Assembly: GCA_024397995.1 (NCBI GenBank)
Contig: CP073746.1
Span: forward strand, 3,842,001 to 3,906,000
DNA from: a bacterium SCSIO 12827
Lineage (GTDB): Bacteria > Pseudomonadota > Alphaproteobacteria > Rhodospirillales > Casp-alpha2
DNA: 64,000 nt
Reading direction: 5' to 3'
Shown: in pieces, positions 9,343 through 20,110 of the stretch
How the letters are laid out: every line of letters begins with the position of its first letter
Numbering within the stretch: position 1 is the first letter of the stretch
Program-made: the position numbers and the translations under genes
Notes under the pieces: model-generated
What the model saw: only the letters and a program-made list of their open reading frames with translations
Database searches by the model: none
What the model was told of the DNA's origin: nothing

Positions 9343-10494
9343 TCAGCCGGCCAGTAATGACGCCAGCAGGCTGTTGAGCCGAAGCCGCCCCTCGGCGGTG
9401 GCGGCGATGCGCGTTTTGTCCAGTTCCACGTAACCGGCACCGACCGCGTAGGCGAGCTTCGACGGGTTGATCAGGGTCAGCACGTCGCGCCCGGCCTGGG
9501 CTTGAAAGCGGGCGCGGTCGATGCCCTCGGTCAGGCGCAGGCCCATGATAACGCGCTCTTCCGCGCGGTCGCCGTCGTCCAGAAGCCGTCTTTTGGCCGT
9601 GCCGTGGCCCTTGGATTCGACAAGGTTCAGCCAGCGTTCGGGATTATGGACCTGATGGGTGCCCCAGTCCCGGGCTCCGCCGTCGCCCTTCAGGGCCAGG
9701 CGGCCGTGCGCCCCGGGCCCGACGCCGACATAATCCCAGCCGCGCCAGATGTTCAGGTTGTGGCGGCATTCGTGACCCGGGAGGGCATGGTTGGAAATCT
9801 CATAGGCCGGCAGGCCCGCTTCGCCCAGAACCTCCTGCGTGATGTCGAACAGGGCCGCGCCCAATTCACCCTCGGCGGCCTTCACGCCATCCTTATGGAA
9901 GGGCGTGCCGGATTCGATGGTCAATTGATAGAACGACAGGTGCGGCCCGGCGAAGGTCAGGGCCTCCCGCAGTTCCTGACGCCATTTATCCTTTGTCTGT
10001 TCAGGTCTTGCGTAAATAAGATCAAATGAAAACTCTTCAAAATGGTCGCGCGCCCCGGCCAGGGCCCTGCGCGCCGCCTGGGCATCGTGGCGGCGGCCGA
10101 GGGCGGAAAGCGCCGCATCGTCGAAGGATTGCACGCCGACGGACAGCCGCGTCACCCCGGCGGCCCTGAGGTCGGGAAAGGCCGCGATTTCCGCACTCGA
10201 CGGATTGGCTTCCAGGCTGACTTCCATATCCTCGGCACAGGGCCACAAATCCCGGATGCCCTGGATCACGGCGGCCACGGTTTCCGCTTTCATCAGGGAC
10301 GGTGTGCCGCCGCCGAAAAACACGGTGGTCACGTTGCGGTCTTGGGTATCCGCCGCGTAATGGGCCAGGTCGGCGATCAGGGCCTTGGCCCAGCGCGCTT
10401 GGTCAACCGCGTCCTGAACGTGGCTGTTGAAGTCGCAATAGGGGCATTTGGATTCGCAGAACGGCCAATGCACGTAGACGCCGAAGGGGGTCAT
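9343..10494 (-). CDS. hemW: HemW-like radical SAM heme chaperone
   Basis: Radical SAM protein of the HemW group, long mis-annotated as oxygen-independent coproporphyrinogen oxidase. The [4Fe-4S]/SAM motif CESKCPYC gives Cys13, Cys17 and Cys20. VFFGGGTPSL, LEANP and RLSVGVQSF follow as in the family. The segment HNLNIWRGWDYVGVGPGAH is characteristic of HemW. The ATG at 10494 gives 383 residues starting MTPFGVYVHWPF; a longer frame adds 21 unrelated residues that overlap rdgB. It lies 10 bases downstream of the rdgB stop in the same direction. Confidence 0.88.
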   Translation of the reverse strand: MTPFGVYVHWPFCESKCPYCDFNSHVQDAVDQARWAKALIADLAHYAADTQDRNVTTVFFGGGTPSLMKAETVAAVIQGIRDLWPCAEDMEVSLEANPSSAEIAAFPDLRAAGVTRLSVGVQSFDDAALSALGRRHDAQAARRALAGARDHFEEFSFDLIYARPEQTKDKWRQELREALTFAGPHLSFYQLTIESGTPFHKDGVKAAEGELGAALFDITQEVLGEAGLPAYEISNHALPGHECRHNLNIWRGWDYVGVGPGAHGRLALKGDGGARDWGTHQVHNPERWLNLVESKGHGTAKRRLLDDGDRAEERVIMGLRLTEGIDRARFQAQAGRDVLTLINPSKLAYAVGAGYVELDKTRIAATAEGRLRLNSLLASLLAG

Positions 10495-10504
10495 CGCGGC
10501 AGGG

Positions 10505-11110
10505 TCAGCCCCGGCCTTTGAAACAGGCCGCGACCAGTTGTTCGAAGGCATGGGCACGGTGGCTGATGTGGTGCTTGGCGGCGGGTTCCATCTCGGCGAA
10601 GGTGATGAAATAGCCCTCGGGCTGGAAGATCGGATCGTAGCCGAAGCCCTTGTCGCCCGTGGGCGGCCAGATGATGTCGCCGTCGACCCGGCCTTCGAAT
10701 ACTTCCGACGTCCCGTCGGGCCAGGCCAGGGCCAGGGCGCAGACGAAATGCGCCCGCCGGTCCTCGGATTCTAGGACCAGTTCCCAAACCCGCGCCATGG
10801 CCTCGCCGAAATCCTTTTCAGGCCCGGCCCAGCGCGCGGAATGGATGCCGGGGGCCCCGCCCAGGGCATCGACGGCAAGGCCTGAATCATCGGCCAGGGC
10901 CGGCAGGCCGGAGGCATCGGCCGCCGCCCGCGCCTTGATCAGGGCGTTGGCTTTGAAGCTGTCGCCGTCTTCGACGGGTTCCGGCAGGCCCAAATCGCCT
11001 GCCGAGGTCACGGCGACCCCGAAAGGCGTCAGCAGATCGCTGATTTCGCGCAATTTGCCCGGGTTGTGTGTGGCGATGACCAGTTGGTCTTCCGTGAACG
11101 CCCGGGCCAT
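10505..11110 (-). CDS. rdgB: XTP/dITP pyrophosphatase
   Basis: House-cleaning enzyme that hydrolyses dITP, XTP and ITP to monophosphates and so keeps deaminated purines out of DNA and RNA. It is 201 residues, the normal length. [10 protein letters not shown] at the N-terminus, [11 protein letters not shown] with its catalytic Asp pair, [12 protein letters not shown] and FGYDPIF are the family signatures. The ATG at 11110 follows the rph stop by 4 bases, so rph-rdgB-hemW is very likely one transcript. Confidence 0.95.
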   Translation of the reverse strand: MARAFTEDQLVIATHNPGKLREISDLLTPFGVAVTSAGDLGLPEPVEDGDSFKANALIKARAAADASGLPALADDSGLAVDALGGAPGIHSARWAGPEKDFGEAMARVWELVLESEDRRAHFVCALALAWPDGTSEVFEGRVDGDIIWPPTGDKGFGYDPIFQPEGYFITFAEMEPAAKHHISHRAHAFEQLVAACFKGRG

Positions 11111-11114
11111 GACG

Positions 11115-11834
11115 CTATTCCAATCCGATGGCCCGGCGTTGCGCCTGGCACAATTCGTCGACGCCCTTGCGGGCTAGGGCCATCAGGTCGTCGAACTGGG
11201 CCGGGGAAAACGGTGCGTCTTCGGCCGTGCCCTGGATTTCCACGATACCGCCGCGCCCGGTGAACACGAAGTTGGCGTCGGCCTGGGCCGAGGAATCCTC
11301 GGCGTAATCGAGATCGAGAACCTGAGTGTCCTTGAAGATGCCGCAGGACACGGCGGCGACCTGATCGGTCAGCGGAATGGCTTTCATCAGGCCGAGGTCG
11401 ACGCAGCGCTGAAACGCCAGGTGCAGCGCCACGTAGGACCCGGTGATGGCCGCCGTGCGGGTGCCGCCGTCGGCCTGGATCACGTCGCAGTCCAGGCGGA
11501 CCTGAATTTCGCCCATCGCCTTCAGATCGGCGATCGCGCGCAAGCTGCGGCCGATCAGGCGCTGAATTTCCTGGGTCCGGCCCGATTGCCCGCCGCGCGC
11601 GGCCTCGCGGTTGGTGCGGCTGTGGGTCGAACGCGGCAGCATGCCGTATTCCGCCGTGACCCAACCCTTGCCGGAATCGCGCATCCAGCCGGGCACCCGT
11701 TCCTCCACCGTGGCGGCGCAGAGCACATGGGTTTCGCCGAACCGTGCCATGCACGATCCCTCGGCATACTTGGCGTATCCCGGCTCCAGCACGATGTCGC
11801 GCAACTGATCGGCGGCGCGGCCCGATGGTCTCAT
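11115..11834 (-). CDS. rph: Ribonuclease PH
   Basis: Phosphorolytic 3'-5' exoribonuclease that trims tRNA 3' ends; 239 residues. [12 protein letters not shown] at the start, [28 protein letters not shown], and [21 protein letters not shown] are diagnostic. GGGGGGA lies about 9 bases before the ATG at 11834. It is divergent from hrcA, with 225 bases between, an arrangement conserved in many alphaproteobacteria. Confidence 0.97.
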   Translation of the reverse strand: MRPSGRAADQLRDIVLEPGYAKYAEGSCMARFGETHVLCAATVEERVPGWMRDSGKGWVTAEYGMLPRSTHSRTNREAARGGQSGRTQEIQRLIGRSLRAIADLKAMGEIQVRLDCDVIQADGGTRTAAITGSYVALHLAFQRCVDLGLMKAIPLTDQVAAVSCGIFKDTQVLDLDYAEDSSAQADANFVFTGRGGIVEIQGTAEDAPFSPAQFDDLMALARKGVDELCQAQRRAIGLE

Positions 11835-12059
11835 ATATAAATTCCCCCCGAAGATGGTCTGTTCGGCCAGACCCTAGCCCCGCCCGGCGGTTCGGTAAAC
11901 CCGGCAATTGGTCGAGGGTCCCCGGCCGGGTCCGGGAAAGATACCCGGCCCGGCAGCCATTGCGCTTCGGCGACCTGACGACTAAATTCCGCGCAAGCCC
12001 GAATTTCATTGAAACCTCATGTCCGCGACCCTGATCCGACCGCAGACCGAAACTTGGCC

Positions 12060-13115
12060 ATGATCGAAGAACTGAACGACCGTTCACGCCAGATCTTCCG
12101 GGAAATCGTCGAAAGCTTCGTCGAGACCGGCGAGCCCGTGGGTTCGCGCACCCTGGCGCGCCGCCTGCCGGTGAGCCTGTCACCGGCGACGGTGCGCAAC
12201 GTCATGGCCGATCTCGAGGACATGGGCCTTCTGTTCTCGCCCCATACCTCGGCCGGGCGTCTGCCGACGGAAACGGGCTTGCGCCTTTATGTCGACGGCC
12301 TGCTTGAGGTCGGCAATCTGACCGAGACCGAGCGCGCCTCGATCAAAAGCCAATGCGCCGGCACCGCCAATTCGGTCGAGGGGCTGCTGGCGCAGGCGAC
12401 GCAGACGCTTTCGGGTTTGGCCCATTGCGCGTCCCTGGTGCTGGCGCCCAAGACGGAAAGCCCGCTCAAACATATTGAATTCGTGCACCTCAGCCCGGGC
12501 CGGGCCCTCGTCATCCTGGTCACGGAATCGGGCGTGGTTGAAAACCGCATCATGGAAATCCCCATGGACCTGCCGGCCTCGGCCCTGGTCCAGGCGACCA
12601 ATTATCTGTCGGCCAAACTGGTCGGGCGCAGCATTTCCGACGCCTACGACGGCATCATGTCCGAGCTGGAAAACCAGCGGGCGCAGCTTGACGAACTGAC
12701 GGCGAAGCTGGTCGAAGGCGGTCTCGCGACCTGGGCCGGCGGCGATACCGGGCCGGGCGGATCGCTCATCGTGCGCGGCCAGGCCCATTTGCTGGAAGAC
12801 GTCACCCTGGTCACCGATCTGGAACGCATCCGGGGTCTGTTCTCGGCGCTCGAGACCAAGGAGCAGATGCTCAAAATCCTGTCCATGGCCGACCGCGCCG
12901 ACGGGGTGCAGATCTTCATCGGCGCCGACAACACCCTGTTCAACGTGTCCGGCTGCGCCATGGTCGTGCGCAGTTATCGCAACGAACAACAACAGATCAT
13001 CGGCGCCGTCGGCGTGATCGGCCCGACCCGCATGAACTATTCCCGCATCATCCCCATGGTCGATTACACCGCCGATCTGATCGGCGGCTATATCGGCGCC
13101 GGGCGCCGCGGCTGA
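12060..13115 (+). CDS. hrcA: Heat-inducible transcription repressor HrcA
   Basis: Winged-helix repressor of class I heat-shock genes. The ATG at 12060 (MIEELNDRSRQIF) matches the family N-terminus and gives 351 residues; an in-frame TTG at 12009 would add 17. The DNA-binding part contains ETGEPVGSRTLARRL and SPATVRNVMADLEDMGLLFSPHTSAGRLPT (read in two blocks), followed by the GAF-like domain and a C-terminal GAVGVIGPTRMNY motif. HrcA acts on CIRCE repeats, normally before groESL; I found no CIRCE in the 225 bases upstream or before dnaK. grpE follows 56 bases downstream. Confidence 0.95.
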   Translation: MIEELNDRSRQIFREIVESFVETGEPVGSRTLARRLPVSLSPATVRNVMADLEDMGLLFSPHTSAGRLPTETGLRLYVDGLLEVGNLTETERASIKSQCAGTANSVEGLLAQATQTLSGLAHCASLVLAPKTESPLKHIEFVHLSPGRALVILVTESGVVENRIMEIPMDLPASALVQATNYLSAKLVGRSISDAYDGIMSELENQRAQLDELTAKLVEGGLATWAGGDTGPGGSLIVRGQAHLLEDVTLVTDLERIRGLFSALETKEQMLKILSMADRADGVQIFIGADNTLFNVSGCAMVVRSYRNEQQQIIGAVGVIGPTRMNYSRIIPMVDYTADLIGGYIGAGRRG

Positions 13116-13171
13116 CCCCAGGCCGCCCGGGCCCAGACCCCAACCGCAAGGAACACCCTGAAGGAATAAAG

Positions 13172-13927
13172 ATGTCCGAGACCACACCCGAGCAAACCCC
13201 AGACAGCGCGCCCGAGGATACGGCTGCCGCCGCCGACGCGGCCCAGCCCGAAGCCCCGGCGTCCGACGCCGCGCCGGAAGGCGAGCCGCCGATCCCGTCG
13301 ATGACGGCTGACGCGGGCGAAGCCGACCCGGCCCAGCGCGTCGCCGCGCTGGAGGCCCAGCTTGCCGAAGCCAACGACCGTACGCTGCGCGCCTTGGCCG
13401 AGGCTGAAAACGTGCGCCGCCGGGCCGAACGCGACAAGCAGGACGCATCCAGGTACGCCATCGCAAACTTCGCCCGCGAAATTCTGACCGTGGGCGACAA
13501 CCTGCGCCGGGCGCTCGACAGCGTCGATGCCGAGGCGCGCAAATCATCGGAAGTGGTCGAAACCCTGATGACCGGGGTCGAGATGACGGAACGCGCCCTT
13601 TTGTCCGTGCTGGAACGCAGCGGGATCAAGCGCCTCGACCCGTTGGGCGAGCGCTTTGATTCCAACGCCCATGAGGCGCTGTTCGAAGTCCCCGACCCGT
13701 CGCAGCCCCAGGGCACGGTGGCCCAGGTGATCGAAGCGGGTTATACGCTGAACGACCGCCTGCTGCGCCCGGCCAAGGTCGGCGTGACCAAGGGCGGTCC
13801 CAAGCCGGAACCCGTGGCCGCGGCCGCGGAAGAGGCGGCCCCGGCCGCCACTGAGGGCAAGGACGGCAACAAGGCCTATGAGAAGGATGCCGGCGGCGCC
13901 GGCGGCCGGGTCGACGAGAAGCTGTAG
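13172..13927 (+). CDS. grpE: Nucleotide exchange factor GrpE
   Basis: Homodimeric co-chaperone that releases ADP from DnaK. It has 251 residues. An acidic, Ala/Pro-rich tail (about 1-60) precedes the coiled coil (AALEAQLAEANDRTLRALAE onward) and the beta-domain, with the signature NAHEALFEVPDPSQPQGTV and a C-terminal AKVGVTKG. A further 35-40 residues of Ala/Glu/Gly-rich tail extend past the usual end. It lies between hrcA and dnaK, and a separate sigma32-like promoter follows it. Confidence 0.95.
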   Translation: MSETTPEQTPDSAPEDTAAAADAAQPEAPASDAAPEGEPPIPSMTADAGEADPAQRVAALEAQLAEANDRTLRALAEAENVRRRAERDKQDASRYAIANFAREILTVGDNLRRALDSVDAEARKSSEVVETLMTGVEMTERALLSVLERSGIKRLDPLGERFDSNAHEALFEVPDPSQPQGTVAQVIEAGYTLNDRLLRPAKVGVTKGGPKPEPVAAAAEEAAPAATEGKDGNKAYEKDAGGAGGRVDEKL

Positions 13928-13942
13928 AAAATGCCTGGAAAG

Positions 13943-13978
13943 CCCGGCGTTGCGGCGATTTTTTGCCGTAAGGCCGGG
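13943..13978 (+). other. Two-part hairpin after grpE
   Basis: An inverted repeat starting 15 bases after the grpE stop: a 6-bp outer stem (CCCGGC 13943-13948 with GCCGGG 13973-13978) and a 5-bp inner stem (13952-13956 with 65-69) around a T-rich loop. No run of T follows, so it is a poor intrinsic terminator but could pause or trim the hrcA-grpE transcript just before the dnaK promoter. Confidence 0.4.
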
Positions 13979-14006
13979 TTGCGGGGCGGATCACTCCCGC
14001 TTATAT
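13978..14006 (+). promoter_or_regulatory. Sigma32-type heat-shock promoter for dnaK
   Basis: GTTG (13978-13981), an 18-base spacer and CTTATAT (14000-14006). The alphaproteobacterial RpoH consensus is CTTG, 17-18 bases, CYTATNT, so the -10 part is complete and the -35 part has one mismatch. It lies about 210 bases before the dnaK start, implying a long leader. Confidence 0.6.
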
Positions 14007-14213
14007 AACCCCCGAACCGCAATGGGTTTAAAAGCGGTTTTGGCAGGAGCCTGTTAACCCTGGGCCTTATAGACTGGTGTCGAAGATTATCGGATGCGAA
14101 CTTTTCATCCGGCCGGGCATGGGTTAAGCAGCACCTGAAACAACGATGGAAGCCGCAGACGGGCGCCGCAATCGGGCCCTGGGACGGTTGGCCTTAAGGA
14201 AAGGACTGAACAC

Positions 14214-16172
<1,959 letters not shown>

Positions 16173-16180
16173 TCCGGTGG

Positions 16181-16202
16181 GCCGGGGGCTTCGGCCCCCG
16201 GC
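16181..16202 (+). other. dnaK-dnaJ intercistronic hairpin with TTCG loop
   Basis: A perfect 9-bp GC-only stem (16181-16189 with 16194-16202) closed by the very stable tetraloop TTCG, 8 bases after the dnaK stop. The downstream sequence is not T-rich, so full termination is unlikely. It more probably protects the dnaK mRNA 3' end or reduces read-through, giving more DnaK than DnaJ. Confidence 0.65.
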
Positions 16203-16255
16203 ACCATTTCGGATCGTCGCCCGTAACGTCCTGATGTCCGGGAGGGCTCTCGATC

Positions 16256-17404
16256 ATGGCTGACAAGCGCGATTACTATGACATTCTCGGCGTCAAGAAG
16301 GGCGCCGATGACGGTGAGCTGAAATCGGCCTACCGCAAGCTCGCCATGCAGTTCCATCCGGACCGCAATCCCGACGACAAGGAAGCGGAAAAGAAGTTCA
16401 AGGAACTGAACGAGGCCTACGAAGTCCTCAAGGACGCGGAAAAGCGCGCCGCCTATGACCGCTTCGGTCATGCCGCCTTCGAGGCGGGCGGTGGCGGCGG
16501 CGGCGGATTCGATCCGGGCGGCCAGGGCTTTTCCGGCTTCGGCGACATCTTCGAGGAAATGTTCGGCGAATTCATGGGCGGCGGTCGCGGTGGGCGCGGC
16601 GGCCATGCGGGCGGCCACGGCGCCGATCTGCGCTACAACATGGAACTGTCCCTGGAAGACGCGTTCAGCGGCAAGAAGGCGGAAATTCGCGTGCCGACTT
16701 CCGTCGGCTGCGAACCCTGCAAGGGCACGGGCGCCGAGGATGCGGCGGCCCCCATCACCTGCACGACCTGCGGGGGGGCTGGGCGCGTGCGCTCGCAATC
16801 GGGTTTCTTCACGGTGGAACGCACCTGTCCGGCCTGTCAGGGCCGGGGCACGGTGATCAAGGACCCCTGCCGGACCTGCGGCGGCGCCGGACGCGTGCAC
16901 AAGGAAAAGACCCTTTCCGTCACCATCCCCGCTGGGGTCGAGGACGGCACCCGCATCCGCCTGGCCGGCGAGGGCGAGGCCGGCCTGCGCGGCGCGCCGC
17001 CGGGTGATCTCTATCTGTTCCTGGGCATCCGCCCGCACCGGTTCTTCCACCGCGACGGCGCCGACATCCATTGCCGGGTGCCCATCCCCATGACCACGGC
17101 GGCCTTGGGCGGCCAGGTCGAGGTGCCGACCATCGAAGGTAAGCGCGCGCGGGTGACGATCCCCGCCGGTACGCCGACGGGTCATCAATTGCGCCTCGCG
17201 GGCAAGGGCATGTCGGTCATGCGCACCAAGTCGCGCGGCGACATGTTCGTTCAGGTCACGGTGGAAACGCCCCAGAACCTGACGGAAAAGCAGAAAGAGC
17301 TTCTCAAGGAGTTCGACGCCGCCGGCGACGCCAAGACCCAGAACCCGCAATCAACGGGCTTCTTCGACAAGGTCAAGGAAATCTGGGAAGACCTGAAGGA
17401 CTGA
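16256..17404 (+). CDS. dnaJ: Chaperone protein DnaJ (type I Hsp40)
   Basis: Co-chaperone that stimulates the DnaK ATPase and delivers substrates; 382 residues. The J domain carries HPD at residues 34-36. A Gly/Phe-rich segment (about 77-130) follows, then four CxxCxGxG-type zinc repeats ([32 protein letters not shown]) and the C-terminal substrate domains. GGGAGG sits about 10 bases before the ATG. dapB would usually be the next gene in related genomes; here an AT-richer islet intervenes. Confidence 0.98.
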   Translation: MADKRDYYDILGVKKGADDGELKSAYRKLAMQFHPDRNPDDKEAEKKFKELNEAYEVLKDAEKRAAYDRFGHAAFEAGGGGGGGFDPGGQGFSGFGDIFEEMFGEFMGGGRGGRGGHAGGHGADLRYNMELSLEDAFSGKKAEIRVPTSVGCEPCKGTGAEDAAAPITCTTCGGAGRVRSQSGFFTVERTCPACQGRGTVIKDPCRTCGGAGRVHKEKTLSVTIPAGVEDGTRIRLAGEGEAGLRGAPPGDLYLFLGIRPHRFFHRDGADIHCRVPIPMTTAALGGQVEVPTIEGKRARVTIPAGTPTGHQLRLAGKGMSVMRTKSRGDMFVQVTVETPQNLTEKQKELLKEFDAAGDAKTQNPQSTGFFDKVKEIWEDLKD

Positions 17405-17434
17405 TTGTCGTTAAATAGGCTGGCCAAATGACAG

Positions 17435-18493
17435 TCAACGTGGGTCGAGTCTTACCGAGAAAGTGCCACCGCCATACATAGAAACAATTGCTCCCGGAAG
17501 AAGCGGAAATCGCATTTCGTACTCAGTCTGAAATTGCCCGACGAACGAATCATCAGCGATATAACCGATAGCTTGCCCTCGCAAATTCATTGCTGTCGCT
17601 ATGCCAGCCTCTTTGCTCTCCCATCGTAAAATATCAAAAAGACGCTCGCCTTGGTCGATTGTAATCTGTGCTACTACGTCGAACGTAGTTGGTGCCTGAG
17701 GGTTCGTTGATATATCCGAATCCAACGAAATATATTCAAAATTTTCGATCTGTTTGTCTTTTGCAAACTGGAGGATGGCGTTGTTCGGGTATGCCCAATC
17801 CAGCTTTCCAACAATTCGCGATTCCTTGTCTCTGGCGACATAACCTCCGGTGATATCTGATCTCATGTCCGCGAGGACGCGGCAGGTTTCATCCATTTGG
17901 CCACTATTGGGGAGATGAAAATTGCTTTCCCATTCATAAAACGCGTGTGTGATATTTCCTCCCGTTACCGCAGCTTTAGACCGAAATCCTTCAGCAAGTG
18001 GAAGCCCCAGGTCTACGGCAGGGGGTGTACAATCCCGACGAATATCGGCGGGGCTGAGAACGCCGCGCAACGCGCGTGCAAGCTGATCGACAGATTCAAC
18101 CGCAATGTCCAATTGCGGCGGGTCGTCTGATTTCTGAGTGGCGTGGAATAATTGGAACCGGCGACCGTTTAAGATTGCCGCATAACTACCTGCGACTTCG
18201 GGATGTCTCGCATATGAAATTGCCTGTTCAATCACATCCTGAGTGATGTCCTCGTACGGGCCCTTCACTTCCAAAACCCATCTTCCAGCGCCAAGGACCG
18301 CAAGAACATAGTCAGCTCTGCCCCTGAGAGGAGGATCATTGCTCTTCTTTCGACCCAGAAAGGAGTGGCCGTACTTTAACGTGAGCTCGCGCAAGATATC
18401 GTTTGAAGAGCCGCGCTCATACCCGAGCGCTGCTAACAGCGGTGCTGCAACCTCTTCTCTGACATCAGTTTCGTTTGCACCTTCGAGATTCAT
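17435..18493 (-). CDS. HsdR-N-like PD-(D/E)XK nuclease-domain protein, orphan
   Basis: Protein of 352 residues resembling the N-terminal nuclease domain of type I restriction HsdR subunits, without helicase or methylase partners. Visible core: Glu13 in TDVREEVAAPLL, Asp61 in RGRADYVLAV, Glu75-Val-Lys77 in WVLEVKGP, then Gln90-x3-Tyr94 in EQAISYA, an arrangement seen in HsdR_N domains. The part after residue about 165 is unassigned. The ATG at 18493 is favoured by GAGGG 5 bases upstream; a 34-residue upstream extension is AT-rich and unlike protein. Codon use and base composition are clearly more AT-rich than all neighbours, indicating transfer. Nuclease activity and a defence role are inference. 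Confidence 0.7.
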   Translation of the reverse strand: MNLEGANETDVREEVAAPLLAALGYERGSSNDILRELTLKYGHSFLGRKKSNDPPLRGRADYVLAVLGAGRWVLEVKGPYEDITQDVIEQAISYARHPEVAGSYAAILNGRRFQLFHATQKSDDPPQLDIAVESVDQLARALRGVLSPADIRRDCTPPAVDLGLPLAEGFRSKAAVTGGNITHAFYEWESNFHLPNSGQMDETCRVLADMRSDITGGYVARDKESRIVGKLDWAYPNNAILQFAKDKQIENFEYISLDSDISTNPQAPTTFDVVAQITIDQGERLFDILRWESKEAGIATAMNLRGQAIGYIADDSFVGQFQTEYEMRFPLLPGAIVSMYGGGTFSVRLDPR

Positions 18494-18702
18494 AAAGCCC
18501 TCTAGAACGATGACTATCAGGACATAACAATACATGATTTTTCCATTGCTAGTGTTTCTATAACCTCGGCGTTTGCCTAAGGGGAACGAGTACACGAGCC
18601 TGGTTCACCGTATTCAGCGGGCGCTTTTTAATTTCAGGTTTCCTTATTGGTCTCAGACTCATAGATTCCCCGGCAACGAGGAACAGGGCAGGGGACAACC
18701 CC

Positions 18703-19503
18703 ATGAACATCGGAATTGTCGGTTGCGGCGGGCGCATGGGGCGAATGCTGATCGAGACCGTGATGGCGACGGAGGGTGCGGCGCTGGCCGGCGGCACCGA
18801 ACAGCCGGGCAGCCCCTTCATCGGCCAGGACCTGGGCTTGCTGGTCGGCTCGAAGACCGTGGGTGCGGTGGTGGTCGACGACGCGCGGGCGCTGTTCGAG
18901 GGCGCGGACGTGGTCATCGACTTTTCCGTGCCGGTGGCGACGGCGGCACATGCGGCGCTTGCGTTCGATACGCGGACGGCGATGGTCATCGGCACCACGG
19001 GGCTTTCGCCGGAACAGCAATCGGCCGTGCAGGGGGCTTCGGAACAGGCCGCCATCGTGCAGGCGGGCAACATGTCCCTGGGCGTTAACCTGCTGGTCGG
19101 TCTGGCCCGGCAGGCGGCTGAATTGCTCGGCCCCGATTACGACATCGAAGTCGTCGAGATGCACCACAAGCATAAGATCGACGCGCCCTCGGGCACGGCG
19201 CTCATGTTGGGGAAGGCCGCTGCCGAAGGACGCGGCATCGACCACGATGCGAACGCGGTGCTGTCACGCGAAGGCCACACGGGCGCGCGCCCGGATCAGG
19301 CCATCGGCTACGCCACCTTGCGCGGCGGCGATGTGGTCGGGGATCATACGGTGATCTTCGCGGGACCGTCGGAACGGATCGAGCTGACCCACCGGGCGTC
19401 CTCCCGCGAGATTTTCGCCCGCGGCGCCGTGCGCGCCGCTATGTGGTGCGAAGGCAAGGCACCGGGCCTGTATTCCATGCGCGACGTGCTGGGCCTGGCC
19501 TGA
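18703..19503 (+). CDS. dapB: 4-hydroxy-tetrahydrodipicolinate reductase
   Basis: NAD(P)H-dependent reductase of the lysine/diaminopimelate pathway, feeding peptidoglycan synthesis; 266 residues. The Rossmann start IGIVGCGGRMGRMLIE and the signature VEMHHKHKIDAPSGTAL, with catalytic His and Lys, are intact. The gene follows the AT-rich islet; in related genomes dapB often lies directly after dnaJ. The DUF2244 gene converges on it with 7 bases between. Confidence 0.97.
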   Translation: MNIGIVGCGGRMGRMLIETVMATEGAALAGGTEQPGSPFIGQDLGLLVGSKTVGAVVVDDARALFEGADVVIDFSVPVATAAHAALAFDTRTAMVIGTTGLSPEQQSAVQGASEQAAIVQAGNMSLGVNLLVGLARQAAELLGPDYDIEVVEMHHKHKIDAPSGTALMLGKAAAEGRGIDHDANAVLSREGHTGARPDQAIGYATLRGGDVVGDHTVIFAGPSERIELTHRASSREIFARGAVRAAMWCEGKAPGLYSMRDVLGLA

Positions 19504-19510
19504 ACCCGGG

Positions 19511-20059
19511 TTAAACCGTCAACATCGACACGGCGGCGATCATCCAGCCCGGAACCAGGGCCGGATTGCGCAGATCGGCCAGCACCTGTTTCAGGCGGTT
19601 GGCGACGCCGGTTTTTTCCTCCAGCGTCAGAAACCGGCCGATGGCGAGCGAACGCCCGTGCGAGCGCAACAGCAATCGCGCCCCCCGGCCCCGGGTTTCG
19701 TCGACCAGCACCTGCAGCCATTGCGGCTGGAAGGTCCAGCGATGATGGCGTCCCCAATGGGTGACGCGCTCGACGCTCAGCTCCCGCGCTGTGACGGCGA
19801 TGGTCTCGACCTCGGTCCCGCGCCGGAGGTTCAGGCGCAGCAGGGCATAGAGCAGGATCATCTCCACCCCCATGAAGGGGAACACCGGCCAGGCGCCGAT
19901 CACGACGAACAGCACGGACAAGGGCACCCAGAACACGGCCAGCACCCACATGAACACATGCGTGCCCTTCAGGGTGCTTGATCGATGGGGTCTCAATTCC
20001 GTGCGGAACAGGCAGGCGTCGGGATCATGGGTGACATCGGGGGCGCTCATGCGGATCAT
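19511..20059 (-). CDS. DUF2244 membrane protein
   Basis: Protein of 182 residues matching the alphaproteobacterial DUF2244 pattern: an N-terminal FRTELRPHRS segment, two closely spaced transmembrane helices (about 35-55 and 58-75), then a soluble tail with WTFQPQWLQV and HGRSLAIGRFLTLEEK. Function is not known. A second ATG three codons in is possible. It is transcribed opposite to nth, whose start is 52 bases away. Confidence 0.75.
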   Translation of the reverse strand: MIRMSAPDVTHDPDACLFRTELRPHRSSTLKGTHVFMWVLAVFWVPLSVLFVVIGAWPVFPFMGVEMILLYALLRLNLRRGTEVETIAVTARELSVERVTHWGRHHRWTFQPQWLQVLVDETRGRGARLLLRSHGRSLAIGRFLTLEEKTGVANRLKQVLADLRNPALVPGWMIAAVSMLTV

Positions 20060-20110
20060 GATCGCGTCCCCGCTTTACTTGGACAAGAAATTTCCTACTC
20101 TGGGCGGATC

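Noticed and set aside
11835-12059. Possible CIRCE operator before hrcA
   Set aside because: No TTAGCACTC-type inverted repeat is present; only GC-rich short repeats occur.
14040-14073. Second promoter before dnaK (TTGGCA ... TATAGA)
   Set aside because: The boxes are 22 bases apart, beyond the usable range.
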